The position numbers and the translations under genes were made by a program. The notes beneath the pieces were generated by a model, which saw only the letters and a program-made list of their open reading frames with translations, made no database searches and had not been told where the DNA came from. A DNA stretch of 64,000 nt from Oligosphaera ethanolica (GTDB lineage Bacteria > Verrucomicrobiota > Lentisphaeria > Oligosphaerales > Oligosphaeraceae), in the NCBI RefSeq assembly GCF_030814695.1, contig NZ_JAUSVL010000001.1:4500227-4564226 (forward strand), given 5' to 3'. Position 1 is the stretch's first letter. The number at the start of each line of letters is the position of its first letter. Below, piece after piece: positions 35,678 to 44,699 of this stretch.

Positions 35678-36430
35678 TCAGAGAAGGAAGGTGCGGATTG
35701 CGTCTTCGATATCCGGGTGGAGCTTGTGGGGATTGCTGTCCGGAAGCCAAATGCAGTGGCCATCATTTTGGCGGTGATAAAAGTAGCTTTCGACGGGAGC
35801 GCCGACCTGTTTGGCGGCGGCGACAAGGTTGATGGCGGAGGCGATGGGCACGACGGTGTCGTGATGGCTATGGGTGAGCAGCAGGCGGGGGCCATCGGGG
35901 CGCAGGAAGGGCATGGGCGAGATACTATCGAGATCAGCCGGGGTGGCGTCGTGGCCGAAGAGAGTGCGGTAACGGTCGGGGAAGGCCGCTGCGTCGGGGC
36001 GGGGATCGGCGATGCCTGAGATGGAAATGGCCGCGCGGACGCGGCTGGCTGGCAGGCGCAGGCCGGTCATCAGGGCCAAATGCCCACCGGCGGAGGCGCC
36101 GATGATGACAATGCGGCGGCGATCTAGCGTGCTGATGGCGTCGTGCGCGCCGTTGAGGACGAAGCGTGCCGCCTCGATGCAGTCATCGCCGCAGGCGGGC
36201 CAGGGAGCGGTACCACAGAGGCGGTAGTGAGTGTTGAAGGTGGCGAAGCCGAGTTCGCAGAGGAATTGGGCGACGCCGGCGAAGCTGCTTTTGTCCATTG
36301 CTGACCAGCCGCCGCCGTGAATGGCGAGGGCGATGGGCGTGTGCTGGTCGGCGTGTTCGGGCAGGTAGAGATCACCCAGGCCGCGTTCGCCGTAGCTGGG
36401 ATTGTAGACGATGTTTGGAATGACGGTCAT
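35678..36430 (-). CDS. Alpha/beta hydrolase, esterase type
   Basis: 250 residues with no signal peptide. The oxyanion-hole motif HGGG lies at 38-41, the nucleophile Ser113 in GASAGG, and the other triad residues are likely Asp in HSHHDTVVP and His in NDGHCIW. This matches the HSL/BD-FAE-type carbohydrate esterase group, which removes acyl groups from sugars. It sits between a clan A glycosidase and a ThuA-like gene, all on the minus strand and closely spaced, so deacylation of an imported oligosaccharide is plausible. The substrate is not determined. Confidence 0.85.
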   Translation of the reverse strand: MTVIPNIVYNPSYGERGLGDLYLPEHADQHTPIALAIHGGGWSAMDKSSFAGVAQFLCELGFATFNTHYRLCGTAPWPACGDDCIEAARFVLNGAHDAISTLDRRRIVIIGASAGGHLALMTGLRLPASRVRAAISISGIADPRPDAAAFPDRYRTLFGHDATPADLDSISPMPFLRPDGPRLLLTHSHHDTVVPIASAINLVAAAKQVGAPVESYFYHRQNDGHCIWLPDSNPHKLHPDIEDAIRTFLL

Positions 36431-36510
36431 GGGGGGTGTGACTTGTGGTTATGAGGAGTACCCTCGACGCGTAGTGGTGACTTCCCGCCGGCGACGACTG
36501 GGGGTGGGAA

Positions 36511-37947
36511 TCATTTATCGTCAATGCGGTCACTGATGGCGTCTCGATCTGTCAGCAGCAGCGGGTAATCGACTATGGGCAGTCCCTGGCAACAGTGTAT
36601 GCCAGAGGCGACGCTGGCGGTGTTGGTGACGGCGTAGACCGTGCCGGCGAGCATGTCGATGAGGACGGGATTGCAGATGGGCCGACCAGCTTCACCCGGG
36701 AGAAAATGCAGCTGGAAATTGCGGTAGCCGGGGAAGTCGCACTGGACATCCTCGGGGATGTGGTAGGCGTAGATAGGGAAGCCCTTGCGGGTAAAGGTGA
36801 CGACGCTCAGGGCCAGGTCAAAAAGCCGGGACACGGGTGTGCCGCGGGGGATGCTGGCGGTGGTGTCGGGCTGGGCGTAGAGGTCGGTATGGAGGGTCTC
36901 GTCGTCGAAGAGGGCGGCGGCGCTGGCCATGGCGTAGTAGGACATTTTCGGGGTGTAGCTCAAGCCATTGAGCAGGCCGTGGCGGGCGGGGTCCTTGCGG
37001 GTGACGTCGCCCATGGAGTAGGGCTTTTCCATCATGTCGGCCATCTGGAAGAAGGACGTCATCATGAGGTCTTCGCCGAGATCGGCGACAATGCGGCGTA
37101 GGAGCCACTTGGCCTGGTTCTTTTCGCTGGCCATGACGTGGGTGCCCATCCAGTGGCCGGCGGGGAAATAGGACGCGTAGCCGCCTTCGCCCATGGCGAG
37201 TTTGAGGTGGCTGCCGCCGTGGGCCGCAAAACTGCGGCGCTGAGCCTGGACCGCGCAGTGCAGATTCAATTCGGGGAGGATGTTGTAGTTGTGGAAGCAA
37301 TGGAAGTCTAACTCGGAAGCGATACCGGTAGCCACAAAGCCCGGGAAGTAATGGAGATTGACCATGCCGGCGAGACAGGAACCGATTTCTGCATCGGAGA
37401 TCTCGGCGCGGATCAACGGCGCGGTCTCTCGGATGAGTCGGGCATATTCGCGGGGATCAGGATTGCTCGGTTGCCAGAAATTCTTGCCCTCGGGCTCGTT
37501 CCAGATTTCCCAGCGGCGGACTCGGCCGTGGAAGTGCTTGGCGACAGCGCTGACAAATTTTTTCCAGGCGACGAGTCCTTCGGGGTAGTAGAGTGGCACG
37601 AAGCCGACGGCGGCGTCGGTGTACACGTCGGGCATGTACAGCTTGTTGCCGAAACCGAGATTGAACCATGGCTGGACGCCAACAGCCAGCAATCTGTCGA
37701 CAATATGGTCCAGCCAGGCAAAGTCGTATTCGCCCTTGCGGGTTTCGCATTTGCACCAGCCGGTTTGTACTCGCGCCCATTTGACGCCGATGGCGCCGAG
37801 CTGTTCATAGCAGCGGTCGAAATTAAAGACATCGCGGTCGAGGCATTCCATGCCGACACTAATGGCTGATTGACGGATGTCTCGTGATGGCAGGCGGCGT
37901 AGTGAGCCGATTTTCTGTAAGGGCAGCGTGTGATCGGAGAAAATCAT
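36511..37947 (-). CDS. Clan GH-A glycoside hydrolase (GH39-like)
   Basis: 478 residues from ATG 37947, which has GAGGT seven bases upstream; the frame is open a further 105 codons but those run into a tandem-repeat region and are not protein-like. WEIWNEPEG (147-154) supplies the acid/base Glu151, and Glu254 in LAMGEGGY is the probable nucleophile. KWARVQTGWCKCETRKGEYD and WFNLGFGN fit a (beta/alpha)8 barrel of GH39/GH-A type. It lacks a signal peptide and therefore acts on internalised sugars. It is the first gene of the operon with the esterase and ThuA-like protein. Specificity (xyloside, iduronide or other) is open. Confidence 0.82.
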   Translation of the reverse strand: MIFSDHTLPLQKIGSLRRLPSRDIRQSAISVGMECLDRDVFNFDRCYEQLGAIGVKWARVQTGWCKCETRKGEYDFAWLDHIVDRLLAVGVQPWFNLGFGNKLYMPDVYTDAAVGFVPLYYPEGLVAWKKFVSAVAKHFHGRVRRWEIWNEPEGKNFWQPSNPDPREYARLIRETAPLIRAEISDAEIGSCLAGMVNLHYFPGFVATGIASELDFHCFHNYNILPELNLHCAVQAQRRSFAAHGGSHLKLAMGEGGYASYFPAGHWMGTHVMASEKNQAKWLLRRIVADLGEDLMMTSFFQMADMMEKPYSMGDVTRKDPARHGLLNGLSYTPKMSYYAMASAAALFDDETLHTDLYAQPDTTASIPRGTPVSRLFDLALSVVTFTRKGFPIYAYHIPEDVQCDFPGYRNFQLHFLPGEAGRPICNPVLIDMLAGTVYAVTNTASVASGIHCCQGLPIVDYPLLLTDRDAISDRIDDK

Positions 37948-38424
37948 GACAACGACCTCATTTGGTGACAAGCTACAGTAGGATAACCGAGAAACGCGTG
38001 AATATACCATCGGCGGCAAAGGACACAATGGACATCGGGGACAAAAGGCAAGCGGGCCCACCGGGGCCGCGATTGCTCCTCCCGGATTTGGTTGCTGGTA
38101 AATGGTCAGCCATGAGGACACTTGGTAACAAGCCAGCCATAGATAACAGCCAGTTCGATGGGACGCCTGGAACCGGTGAGACTTCTTGGCAATCGACGGC
38201 AATCGACGGCAATCGACGGCAATCGACGGCAATCGACGGCAATCGACGGCGACCATTGGCAAACAGCCTCACCGGTTCCATACATCTGGCCGATGACGAT
38301 ATTTGTGGCAAAATCTCCGCGGCGGGGGTGTCGGCGTCTGAATCGGGTTTATATTTCACGGTTTGGTATTTGGAAGCCGGGTCGGTGATGCGGCCCGCAG
38401 TTATCTAGGCAAGGAACAAAGAAA
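37948..38424. other. Divergent gap with palindrome-flanked tandem repeat
   Basis: The gap separates the glycosidase (minus) and malic enzyme (plus) genes. Apart from the structure at 38,168-38,280 I see no gene or RNA. Promoters for both directions must be here but no hexamer pair stands out. Confidence 0.5.
38168..38280. repeat. Six 10-bp tandem repeats between 13-bp inverted arms
   Basis: AATCGACGGC is repeated six times without mismatch (38191-38250). The array is flanked by perfect 13-base inverted repeats, TGGAACCGGTGAG (38168-38180) and CTCACCGGTTCCA (38268-38280), so the whole piece can fold into a stem with the array in the loop. Confidence 0.88.
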
Positions 38425-39774
38425 GTGACGGCCATGAGCAGCAACGACAGTCTGAAGAGCAGGAGTCTGAGTTATCACGAGGAGCCGGTTCCCGGCAAGA
38501 TCAGCGTTATCTCGAGCAAGCCCTGTGAGACTCAGCAGGATCTGTCCTTGGCCTACACGCCCGGTGTTGCCGAGCCCTGTCTGGCGATCAAGGATGATCC
38601 TGCCAGCGTCTATCGTTATACCAGCAAAGGCAATACCGTTGCGGTGGTCAGTGATGGCACGGCGGTGCTGGGGCTGGGCAATATCGGTCCGGCGGCAGGC
38701 CTGCCCGTAATGGAGGGCAAGGCCGTGCTCTTCAAACGCTTTGCAGATATTGATGCGATTCCGATCTGCCTGAGCAAAGTGTTTACCGCCGATGGCCACA
38801 CCGATGCCGACAAGCTCATTGCCGTAGCGGAAACTCTGGAGCCGACCTTTGGTGGCATCAATCTTGAGGATATTGCCGCGCCGGCCTGTTTCAAGGTCGA
38901 GACCGTGCTCAAGGAACGCATGGGCATACCGGTTTTTCATGACGACCAGCACGGCACAGCCATCATCTCCCTGGCGGCCCTGCTGAATGCGGTGCCCCTG
39001 ACTGACCGCAGCCTGGACACGCTGCAGGTCGTGGTCAACGGTGCCGGCGCCGCCGGCATCGCCTGTGCGGAATTTTACATACTCGCCGGTGTGCGGCGTG
39101 AAAACGTGGTCATCTGCGACAGTCATGGCGTGGTTTATCAAGGCCGCGAAAAGGGCATGAATCCAGCGAAGGAACGCCTCGCGACCAGTAAGCCCTGCCG
39201 GACCTTGGCCGAGGCGTTGGTGGGCGCCGATATGTTCCTGGGCTGTTCCGTTGGCCGTTGTGTGACGCAGGATATGGTTCGCAGTATGGCCGCGAAACCC
39301 ATCGTGCTGGCCATGGCCAATCCCGTTCCCGAGATTTTTCCCGAAGATGCGTTGGCTGCCGGCGCCTACGTGGTTGGCACGGGGCGCACGGATTTTCCGA
39401 ACCAGGTCAACAACGTCCTGGGCTTCCCGGGGATCTTCCGTGGTGCCTTGGATGTGCGGGCGCGTGATATCACCGAAGAGATGAAGTTGGCGGCGTCGCG
39501 TGCTTTGGCAGAAGTCGCTCGGGCGACGATACCGGCCGAAGTCAAGGCCCAGTTGGCGAAGGCCTATCCGGCTGATGCGGCAGCAGGCGTTTTTGATGGC
39601 GAGTGCCCGGTGAAGCCGAGCTATGTCATTCCGAAGCCCTTTGATCCGCGTGTTGTACCGCACGTCGCGCGCCGCGTGGCCGAGGCTGCGGTGGCCCAGG
39701 GCAACGCCGATGCGCCGATCGCTGATTTTGACGCCTACGAGGCCGCGTTGGTCAAACGCCTGGCCCACGGCTGA
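38425..39774 (+). CDS. NAD(P)-dependent malic enzyme
   Basis: 449 residues. The GTG start at 38425 has AAGGA nine bases upstream; an ATG nine bases further on is the alternative but is poorly spaced. Landmarks are the conserved [30 protein letters not shown], the acidic metal site [11 protein letters not shown] and FHDDQHGTA, and the nucleotide-binding NGAGAAGIA. At about 450 residues it is the short form without the C-terminal phosphotransacetylase domain. It oxidatively decarboxylates malate to pyruvate in the cytoplasm, giving NADH or NADPH. It appears monocistronic; a stem-loop follows. Confidence 0.94.
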   Translation: MTAMSSNDSLKSRSLSYHEEPVPGKISVISSKPCETQQDLSLAYTPGVAEPCLAIKDDPASVYRYTSKGNTVAVVSDGTAVLGLGNIGPAAGLPVMEGKAVLFKRFADIDAIPICLSKVFTADGHTDADKLIAVAETLEPTFGGINLEDIAAPACFKVETVLKERMGIPVFHDDQHGTAIISLAALLNAVPLTDRSLDTLQVVVNGAGAAGIACAEFYILAGVRRENVVICDSHGVVYQGREKGMNPAKERLATSKPCRTLAEALVGADMFLGCSVGRCVTQDMVRSMAAKPIVLAMANPVPEIFPEDALAAGAYVVGTGRTDFPNQVNNVLGFPGIFRGALDVRARDITEEMKLAASRALAEVARATIPAEVKAQLAKAYPADAAAGVFDGECPVKPSYVIPKPFDPRVVPHVARRVAEAAVAQGNADAPIADFDAYEAALVKRLAHG

Positions 39775-39786
39775 GCGGCCTCAGAA

Positions 39787-39828
39787 GCCGTCGCCTGCGT
39801 GGGGCCATGGAACTGCGCGGGCGACGGC
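39787..39828 (+). terminator. Stem-loop after malic enzyme
   Basis: GCCGTCGCC (39787-39795) pairs with GGCGACGGC (39820-39828). No T run follows, so termination is uncertain. Confidence 0.4.
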
Positions 39829-40009
39829 GGGTCGAAACGGGCACGTCGCCGATAGATTCTTGATTAACCGCATGGGCCGGCTACTGTATCGAACACCTTG
39901 TGAAATAACATGATGGATCGGATGCTACAGCGACATTTGCGCTGTCTGAACAGGGTGTCCAGGCCGGTATGGTAGCGGGCATTAACAGCAACTCTTGGAT
40001 AACAACGAC

Positions 40010-40798
40010 ATGAACATGAAAACAACTTGGCTGACCGTGCTGTGGACAGCAGCGGCAACGACCTGTTTGCGGGCCCAGGACATCGCCAACACCGCCACCC
40101 AGGCAGCGGCGGAGGCTACTGGCGCAGTGCCGGCATTGACTATGACGGACATCATGTCCCGCGGCGGTGACATCATGAAGATTCTGGTACTGTTGTCCTT
40201 ACTTGCGGTTGCCCTGATTATTTTTTACATCCTCACTTTTCGGGCCGGCCTATTGTATCCCAAACAGTTCATTCTGGAGGCGCAGGATGCCGCTGAGATA
40301 GGCGACCTTGCTACCCTGCGGGATCTCTGCCGGGAGAATAATTCCACGGCTGCGAAGATTATTTTGACGACCTTGGAGAATTGCCCTGACAGTAAGTCGC
40401 TGGATTATGGCCGGTTGCGTGACGCGATGGAGGACGAGGGCGGTCGTCAGGCTACTTTGCTTTGGTCTCGTCTGCAGTACCTGCTGGATTTGAGTGTAAT
40501 TGCGCCGATGGTGGGACTGTTGGGCACGGTATGGGGCATGATGGTCTCTTTCTCCGGGTTGGAGAGCGGCGTGAGCATCATCAACAAGGCCGACGCGCTG
40601 GCCAGTGGTGTGTCCCAGGCCATGAATACGACCTTCGGTGGCTTGATTGTTGGTATTTTTGCCATGACGGCCTACGACATTCTCCGCGGTCGCCTCAGCC
40701 GCCAGATCAGCGCGTTGGAGACTGCCTGCAATTCGGTGCTGCAGCATCTGGTGCCGGTTGGCGGTGGTAATGGCAATGGCAATCGCCCGATGCGCTAA
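40010..40798 (+). CDS. MotA/TolQ/ExbB proton channel family protein
   Basis: 262 residues from ATG 40010 (ATG 40016 is also possible; the TTG at 39995 is unlikely). A signal-like N-terminus ending CLRAQ is followed by a short periplasmic segment and a helix at about 52-75 (ILVLLSLLAVALIIFYIL). The two C-terminal helices carry the family core: VIAPMVGLLGTVWGMMVSF and GVSQAMNTTFGGLIVGIFAM. ExbB/TolQ subunits form a pentameric proton channel that energises outer-membrane or envelope processes. The ExbD partner starts 18 bp downstream. An N-terminal signal extension is known in ExbB proteins of several phyla. Confidence 0.88.
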   Translation: MNMKTTWLTVLWTAAATTCLRAQDIANTATQAAAEATGAVPALTMTDIMSRGGDIMKILVLLSLLAVALIIFYILTFRAGLLYPKQFILEAQDAAEIGDLATLRDLCRENNSTAAKIILTTLENCPDSKSLDYGRLRDAMEDEGGRQATLLWSRLQYLLDLSVIAPMVGLLGTVWGMMVSFSGLESGVSIINKADALASGVSQAMNTTFGGLIVGIFAMTAYDILRGRLSRQISALETACNSVLQHLVPVGGGNGNGNRPMR

Positions 40799-40816
40799 AC
40801 GATACGGAGTCCACCG

Positions 40817-41242
40817 ATGAATTTCCGAAACAAAGTCCAGGAGAACTCAGTGGGGTTTCAGATGGCCCCGATGCTGGATATTATTTTCATTTTGCTCATT
40901 CACTTCATGGCGGCGACGATATTTGCCCATTGGGAGCACAAGCTTGGCATTACGGTACCGACGGCGGACAGCGGCACGCGGGGGATACGGCAGCGCGGCG
41001 AAGTGATTATCAATGTGGACGAAGTCGGCAAGATCTACATCAACAGCCAGGAAATGTCGGTGGAACGCCTCGAATCGCTGTTGGCGGAGATTGCGGATGC
41101 CTTTCAGGAATATCCCGTGGTCATTCGTGCGGACCGCAACTCCCGGCACCAGTCGGTCATGACCGTGCTGGATATCTGCACGCGGGTGAAGATACACAAT
41201 GTGGCCTTTGCGTCCATACCGGCAGAGGGGCGGCCTGAATGA
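40817..41242 (+). CDS. ExbD/TolR family protein
   Basis: 141 residues. The single transmembrane helix near residues 18-38 contains the essential Asp (MAPMLDIIFILLIHFM), and the periplasmic domain (VIINVDEVGKIYINSQEMSV ... VVIRADRNSRHQSVMTVLDI) has the ExbD/TolR fold. With the ExbB-type protein upstream it forms the proton-driven stator complex. A second ExbD, a TonB or a TolA is not present; instead the next gene overlaps by four bases (ATGA) and encodes a TPR protein, so that protein is probably the working partner. Confidence 0.9.
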   Translation: MNFRNKVQENSVGFQMAPMLDIIFILLIHFMAATIFAHWEHKLGITVPTADSGTRGIRQRGEVIINVDEVGKIYINSQEMSVERLESLLAEIADAFQEYPVVIRADRNSRHQSVMTVLDICTRVKIHNVAFASIPAEGRPE

Positions 41243-43713
41243 CCCGGTGTGGTGCCAGTCACAAAGTAGTTAATGCCGTCTGGTTTTCGTCGCGTCTATT
41301 GATGATGTGCGGGTGTGCGCTGCTGTTCTTGGCAGTGGGGAAAGTGCATTCCCAGCAAGTCGTCGAAGACATTACCGATGCCCGCACGCAGTACGCTCAC
41401 GCGACGGGGCTCCTGCGGCGTGAATTTTACGACTTGGCCGAGCCGCAGTTCCGACTTTTCGTTGCCCGTTATCCTAACGACGCGCTGGTGCAGCAGGCCC
41501 GTCTTTATTTGATTGAGTGCCTGCGCGGGCAGGGCAAAAAAGATGCCATGCTCCAGGAAATCGCCGAGTTCAAGCAGAGCTATCCGGCCAATGGCAATCA
41601 CGAAAGTCTGACCCTGTTGGAAGCGGACACGCATTTCAGCAACGGGAACTACGACGCGGCAGCGGCTCTGTTTGCCAGTTTGTTCGCCAGCAAAGACGCT
41701 CTGCGCGCGGAACAGGGGCGTTATTTCTGGGGGCAGTGCCAGTTGAAATTGAACAAGCAGGACGAGGCGATGGCGGCCTTCCGAGTTTTGTCGGCGCAGC
41801 CGTTTGCCGACGGCTATTTATACCGTCCCTACGCGGTGTATTATCTTGGCTGGCTGGCCTTACAGCGCGGTCACTACAGTGAAGCGGTGGCCACTTTCAC
41901 CCGTCTGCAGGCTGGCACAGGCATAGCTGACGGGCTGGTTGAAAATGCGTCCTATCGCTTGGCCGAAGCGCTGTTGGGGGCGGGCCGGGAGGCTGAGGCG
42001 CTGGCGGCTTACGAAAAATACATCGCCAGTTTTCCCAACGGGCAGTTCGGCCAGGAGGCGCGGCGGCGGCGAATTGAATTGCTTGGCCGTGCCGGTGAGC
42101 ATGCTCGCGTGGTTGCCTTAGGCAACGAATGGCTGCTGCTTTACCCGGACACGGCTGACCACGGCCTGCTCTTCATTTTTGCCCAAGCACTGTTGGAAAC
42201 GGGCGACTACGAGCGGGCACAGTATTATTTTGAGCGCCTAGGCAACGAGCCGGCAGTGGCGGCAGACCTGCGCCGGGTTGCTCGCGCCTACACCATCAAC
42301 TGCTTGTTCATGGCTGGCCAGTACGCCGTGGTGGAAGACTATGCCCGGGCCTTTCTAACGGATTTTCCGGCGGCGGCAGAGAGTGGCAATGTCCTGTTGT
42401 GGCGGGCGCGCGCGGCCCTGGAGAGCAACCGGCTCAATGATGCCGAAGTGGCTGGCAAGGCAGCAGTGGCTTTTTTCCATGACGATGTGAAACAGACCCT
42501 GCCGGCTACTGAGTTGCTGGTGGTTATCCTCGGTAAACAGGAAAAGTGGTCGGAGGCGGCAGCGGTGCTGCGAAGTCTGGCTAGCCGTGACGGCGTGCCT
42601 GATCCCGCGCGCCTGCGCCTGCGGGCAGCGGAGATCGCCTACAAAGCGAAGGATTTTGACAAGGCGAAAACCGACTGTTTGTTTCTGGTGGAGAACTATC
42701 CCCAGGAAGACGAATTGGTGCGAGCTGCTAAAAATTATTTGCTGCGCATCGGCTTGGACAACAAGGACTTTGCGAGTGCGAAACGCTATGCCGAAGAGCT
42801 GCTGGTCGGCGCACCACGTGATGAACAGGTGCTCTTGACCCAGACGCTCGCAGTCCTGCACTACAATCAGGGCGATAGCGCTGCAGCCATTCGGGTGTTG
42901 CAGGATATGCTGTCCAAATCGGGACTTCCCGAACACACGATTTTGCCCATGAAGGTGTTTTTAGGCCGCATCCTGCTTGAAACGGATCGCCAGCGGGAGT
43001 CCTTGGTGATCTTCAGCGAGCTGCTGAGTTCGGCGCCTGAGGCGGCGTTGCGGGAGTTGCTTGGCCCCAGCATTCTTTACCAACTCGGTGATAGTGCGGA
43101 CAAACTGCAGGAATACGCCTTGGCTGAGCAGGCCTGGCAGGCGATCAGCGCGCGCCAGGATTCGGCCTGGACGACGCGGGCGCGACTGCGGCTGGCGCAG
43201 ACGCTTAGCCTGAAAGGTCAGCCGGAGCAGGCTGCGAAAATGCTTTGGGAGTTGGAGAAGGGTTTTGCCGACGACAATGAGGCCATGGCACTGTACGGGC
43301 CGGAACTCTACTCGCTGTTGGCGGAGATTGAGTTGCAGCTGGGGAACAATGACCAGGCGTTGCTCTGTGCCCGCAAGGCGTTGAAAACTGACGGTGGGGA
43401 CGATGCCCGCCAGCTTACCCGCGCGCGCTGGGTAACGGCTAAAGTCCTGTTTGAAGACGAAAACAGCCCGTCACAGGCCTTGCCGTACGCGGTCAAGTGT
43501 TTTATTTTGGCCGAGGACGACGTGTACAGCCCTCGGGCGATGCTTTTGGCCACGCGAATCTTCCTGGCTTTGGGGCGTCGGCGCGATGCCTTGGCGACCT
43601 GGCAGGAATTGGCGGCGAAATACCCGTCATGGGCGGCCGCGCAGCGTTCACAAGACTACATTAAGGAGTTGCTCGCCTCAGAAAAGCACGGGGACGGCAA
43701 GCACCAACAGTGA
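41239..43713 (+). CDS. Large exported TPR-repeat protein
   Basis: 824 residues, translationally coupled to ExbD. A signal sequence lies at about 16-36 (LLMMCGCALLFLAVGKVHSQ). The rest consists of alpha-helical tetratricopeptide-type pairs, e.g. LLRREFYDLAEPQFRLFVAR, EALLGAGREAEALAAYEKYI, ALLETGDYERAQYYFERL and EIAYKAKDFDKAKTDCLFLV. Comparable YbgF/BamD-like TPR proteins stand next to ExbBD in Planctomycetota, Lentisphaerota and Myxococcota; the gliding machinery Agl/Glt is one studied case. It probably assembles an envelope-spanning complex powered by the ExbBD channel. The cargo or task is unknown. Confidence 0.8.
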   Translation: MTRCGASHKVVNAVWFSSRLLMMCGCALLFLAVGKVHSQQVVEDITDARTQYAHATGLLRREFYDLAEPQFRLFVARYPNDALVQQARLYLIECLRGQGKKDAMLQEIAEFKQSYPANGNHESLTLLEADTHFSNGNYDAAAALFASLFASKDALRAEQGRYFWGQCQLKLNKQDEAMAAFRVLSAQPFADGYLYRPYAVYYLGWLALQRGHYSEAVATFTRLQAGTGIADGLVENASYRLAEALLGAGREAEALAAYEKYIASFPNGQFGQEARRRRIELLGRAGEHARVVALGNEWLLLYPDTADHGLLFIFAQALLETGDYERAQYYFERLGNEPAVAADLRRVARAYTINCLFMAGQYAVVEDYARAFLTDFPAAAESGNVLLWRARAALESNRLNDAEVAGKAAVAFFHDDVKQTLPATELLVVILGKQEKWSEAAAVLRSLASRDGVPDPARLRLRAAEIAYKAKDFDKAKTDCLFLVENYPQEDELVRAAKNYLLRIGLDNKDFASAKRYAEELLVGAPRDEQVLLTQTLAVLHYNQGDSAAAIRVLQDMLSKSGLPEHTILPMKVFLGRILLETDRQRESLVIFSELLSSAPEAALRELLGPSILYQLGDSADKLQEYALAEQAWQAISARQDSAWTTRARLRLAQTLSLKGQPEQAAKMLWELEKGFADDNEAMALYGPELYSLLAEIELQLGNNDQALLCARKALKTDGGDDARQLTRARWVTAKVLFEDENSPSQALPYAVKCFILAEDDVYSPRAMLLATRIFLALGRRRDALATWQELAAKYPSWAAAQRSQDYIKELLASEKHGDGKHQQ

Positions 43714-43821
43714 AGGCCTGACGGGTTTTTCAGGTGAGTGTCAGTCATCTGGCAAACATGGCCAACGGCTCGGAAGCAATCAGCGTTTCAATAAGTTAAA
43801 TGCATTGCTTTTGTAAGAAAA

Positions 43822-43850
43822 TTACACAAAGTGGCAATTTCGGCTATATT
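43822..43850 (+). promoter_or_regulatory. Candidate sigma70-type promoter for the FHA gene
   Basis: TTACAC at 43822-43827 and TATATT at 43845-43850 with a 17-base spacer, 120 bases before the start codon. The region is AT-richer than its surroundings. Confidence 0.5.
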
Positions 43851-43969
43851 TATCCGTTGTCTGGCTGTGGAATGAGTACTGATGCTCGCACGGGCTTGTG
43901 AAAGTGTGTGATAGTGCGGGTGCGGAGAGCCTGGGTCAAAGGACTTTCAGGAGAAAAGAAGGAAAAAAC

Positions 43970-44503
43970 ATGGCTGCTGCAAAAATATTGATCTTGTCAG
44001 AGCAGATGCGTGGCGCGTCATTTTCTTTGACGAACGAGCAGTATACCATCGGTCGTTCAGAGAGTGCGGATATATGTATTGCTGACCCGACCATCAGTGG
44101 CCACCACTGTACTCTGATTCAGCAGGCTCCTGGCTCATTCGCCATTCGCGATGAAGGCAGCACCAATGGCACTCGTGTCAATGGTGAAAAAGTCCAGACT
44201 GAGATCGTACCCTTGAATAACGGTGACATTCTTCAGGTTGGCGGCGTTGAGATACTCTATGACAACAGTGAGGAACGCCGCTCGGATATGCGGGCGACGA
44301 CGGTGATCAACCTGGAGGAGACAGGCACGGTTGACGTATCGGTCACGGCCATGAAGAATTTGGCCGGTCGTTCGAAGATGAAGCGCAATGGCGCCTTGCG
44401 TGAGAACAAGAAGCATACAATGCTTTTCATTGCGCTCATTGCGGGATTGGGCGTTGTCGTTTTGGCCCTGCTGGTGTACATGTTGATCAAAATGAGTAAG
44501 TGA
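43970..44503 (+). CDS. FHA-domain membrane protein
   Basis: 177 residues from ATG 43970, with GAAGGA six bases upstream. Residues 1-100 form a forkhead-associated domain with the phosphothreonine-binding residues in place: YTIGRSESADICI, ISGHHCTL and EGSTNGTRVNG. A linker with several Arg/Lys follows, then one C-terminal transmembrane helix (HTMLFIALIAGLGVVVLALL) and a short basic tail, so the FHA domain faces the cytoplasm. FHA domains read Ser/Thr-kinase phosphorylation; no kinase is in the window. A terminator follows, so it is likely a single-gene unit between the TPR gene and FtsH. Confidence 0.85.
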   Translation: MAAAKILILSEQMRGASFSLTNEQYTIGRSESADICIADPTISGHHCTLIQQAPGSFAIRDEGSTNGTRVNGEKVQTEIVPLNNGDILQVGGVEILYDNSEERRSDMRATTVINLEETGTVDVSVTAMKNLAGRSKMKRNGALRENKKHTMLFIALIAGLGVVVLALLVYMLIKMSK

Positions 44504-44595
44504 TGGTTCAACTGCAGGGGGAGAAAAGCCGCACCGGATATTTATTTGGCAGGTGCAGGCATGACTTTGGCAGTTGGCTGCTGGCAGGACAATCA

Positions 44596-44631
44596 GGGCT
44601 TTCAGCCTGAAGGGGTTGAAGGCCTTTTTTT
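44596..44631 (+). terminator. Rho-independent terminator after the FHA gene
   Basis: GGGCTTTCA (44596-44604) pairs with TGAAGGCCT (44617-44625, two G-T pairs) and runs into seven Ts. Confidence 0.75.
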
Positions 44632-44699
44632 GTGGATTCGGTTGCATGAATGAGTTGAAGTCGATCTAGGTATAGAAGAAAGTTCAGGATAGCACGCAC

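Noticed and set aside
38191-38250. Possible CRISPR array
   Set aside because: The 10-bp units are directly abutting with no spacers, and no cas genes are in the window.
37948-38262. N-terminal 105-codon extension of the GH39-like gene
   Set aside because: The extension translates the 10-bp array (RRLPSIAVDC repeats), whereas ATG 37947 has a Shine-Dalgarno and starts the conserved region.
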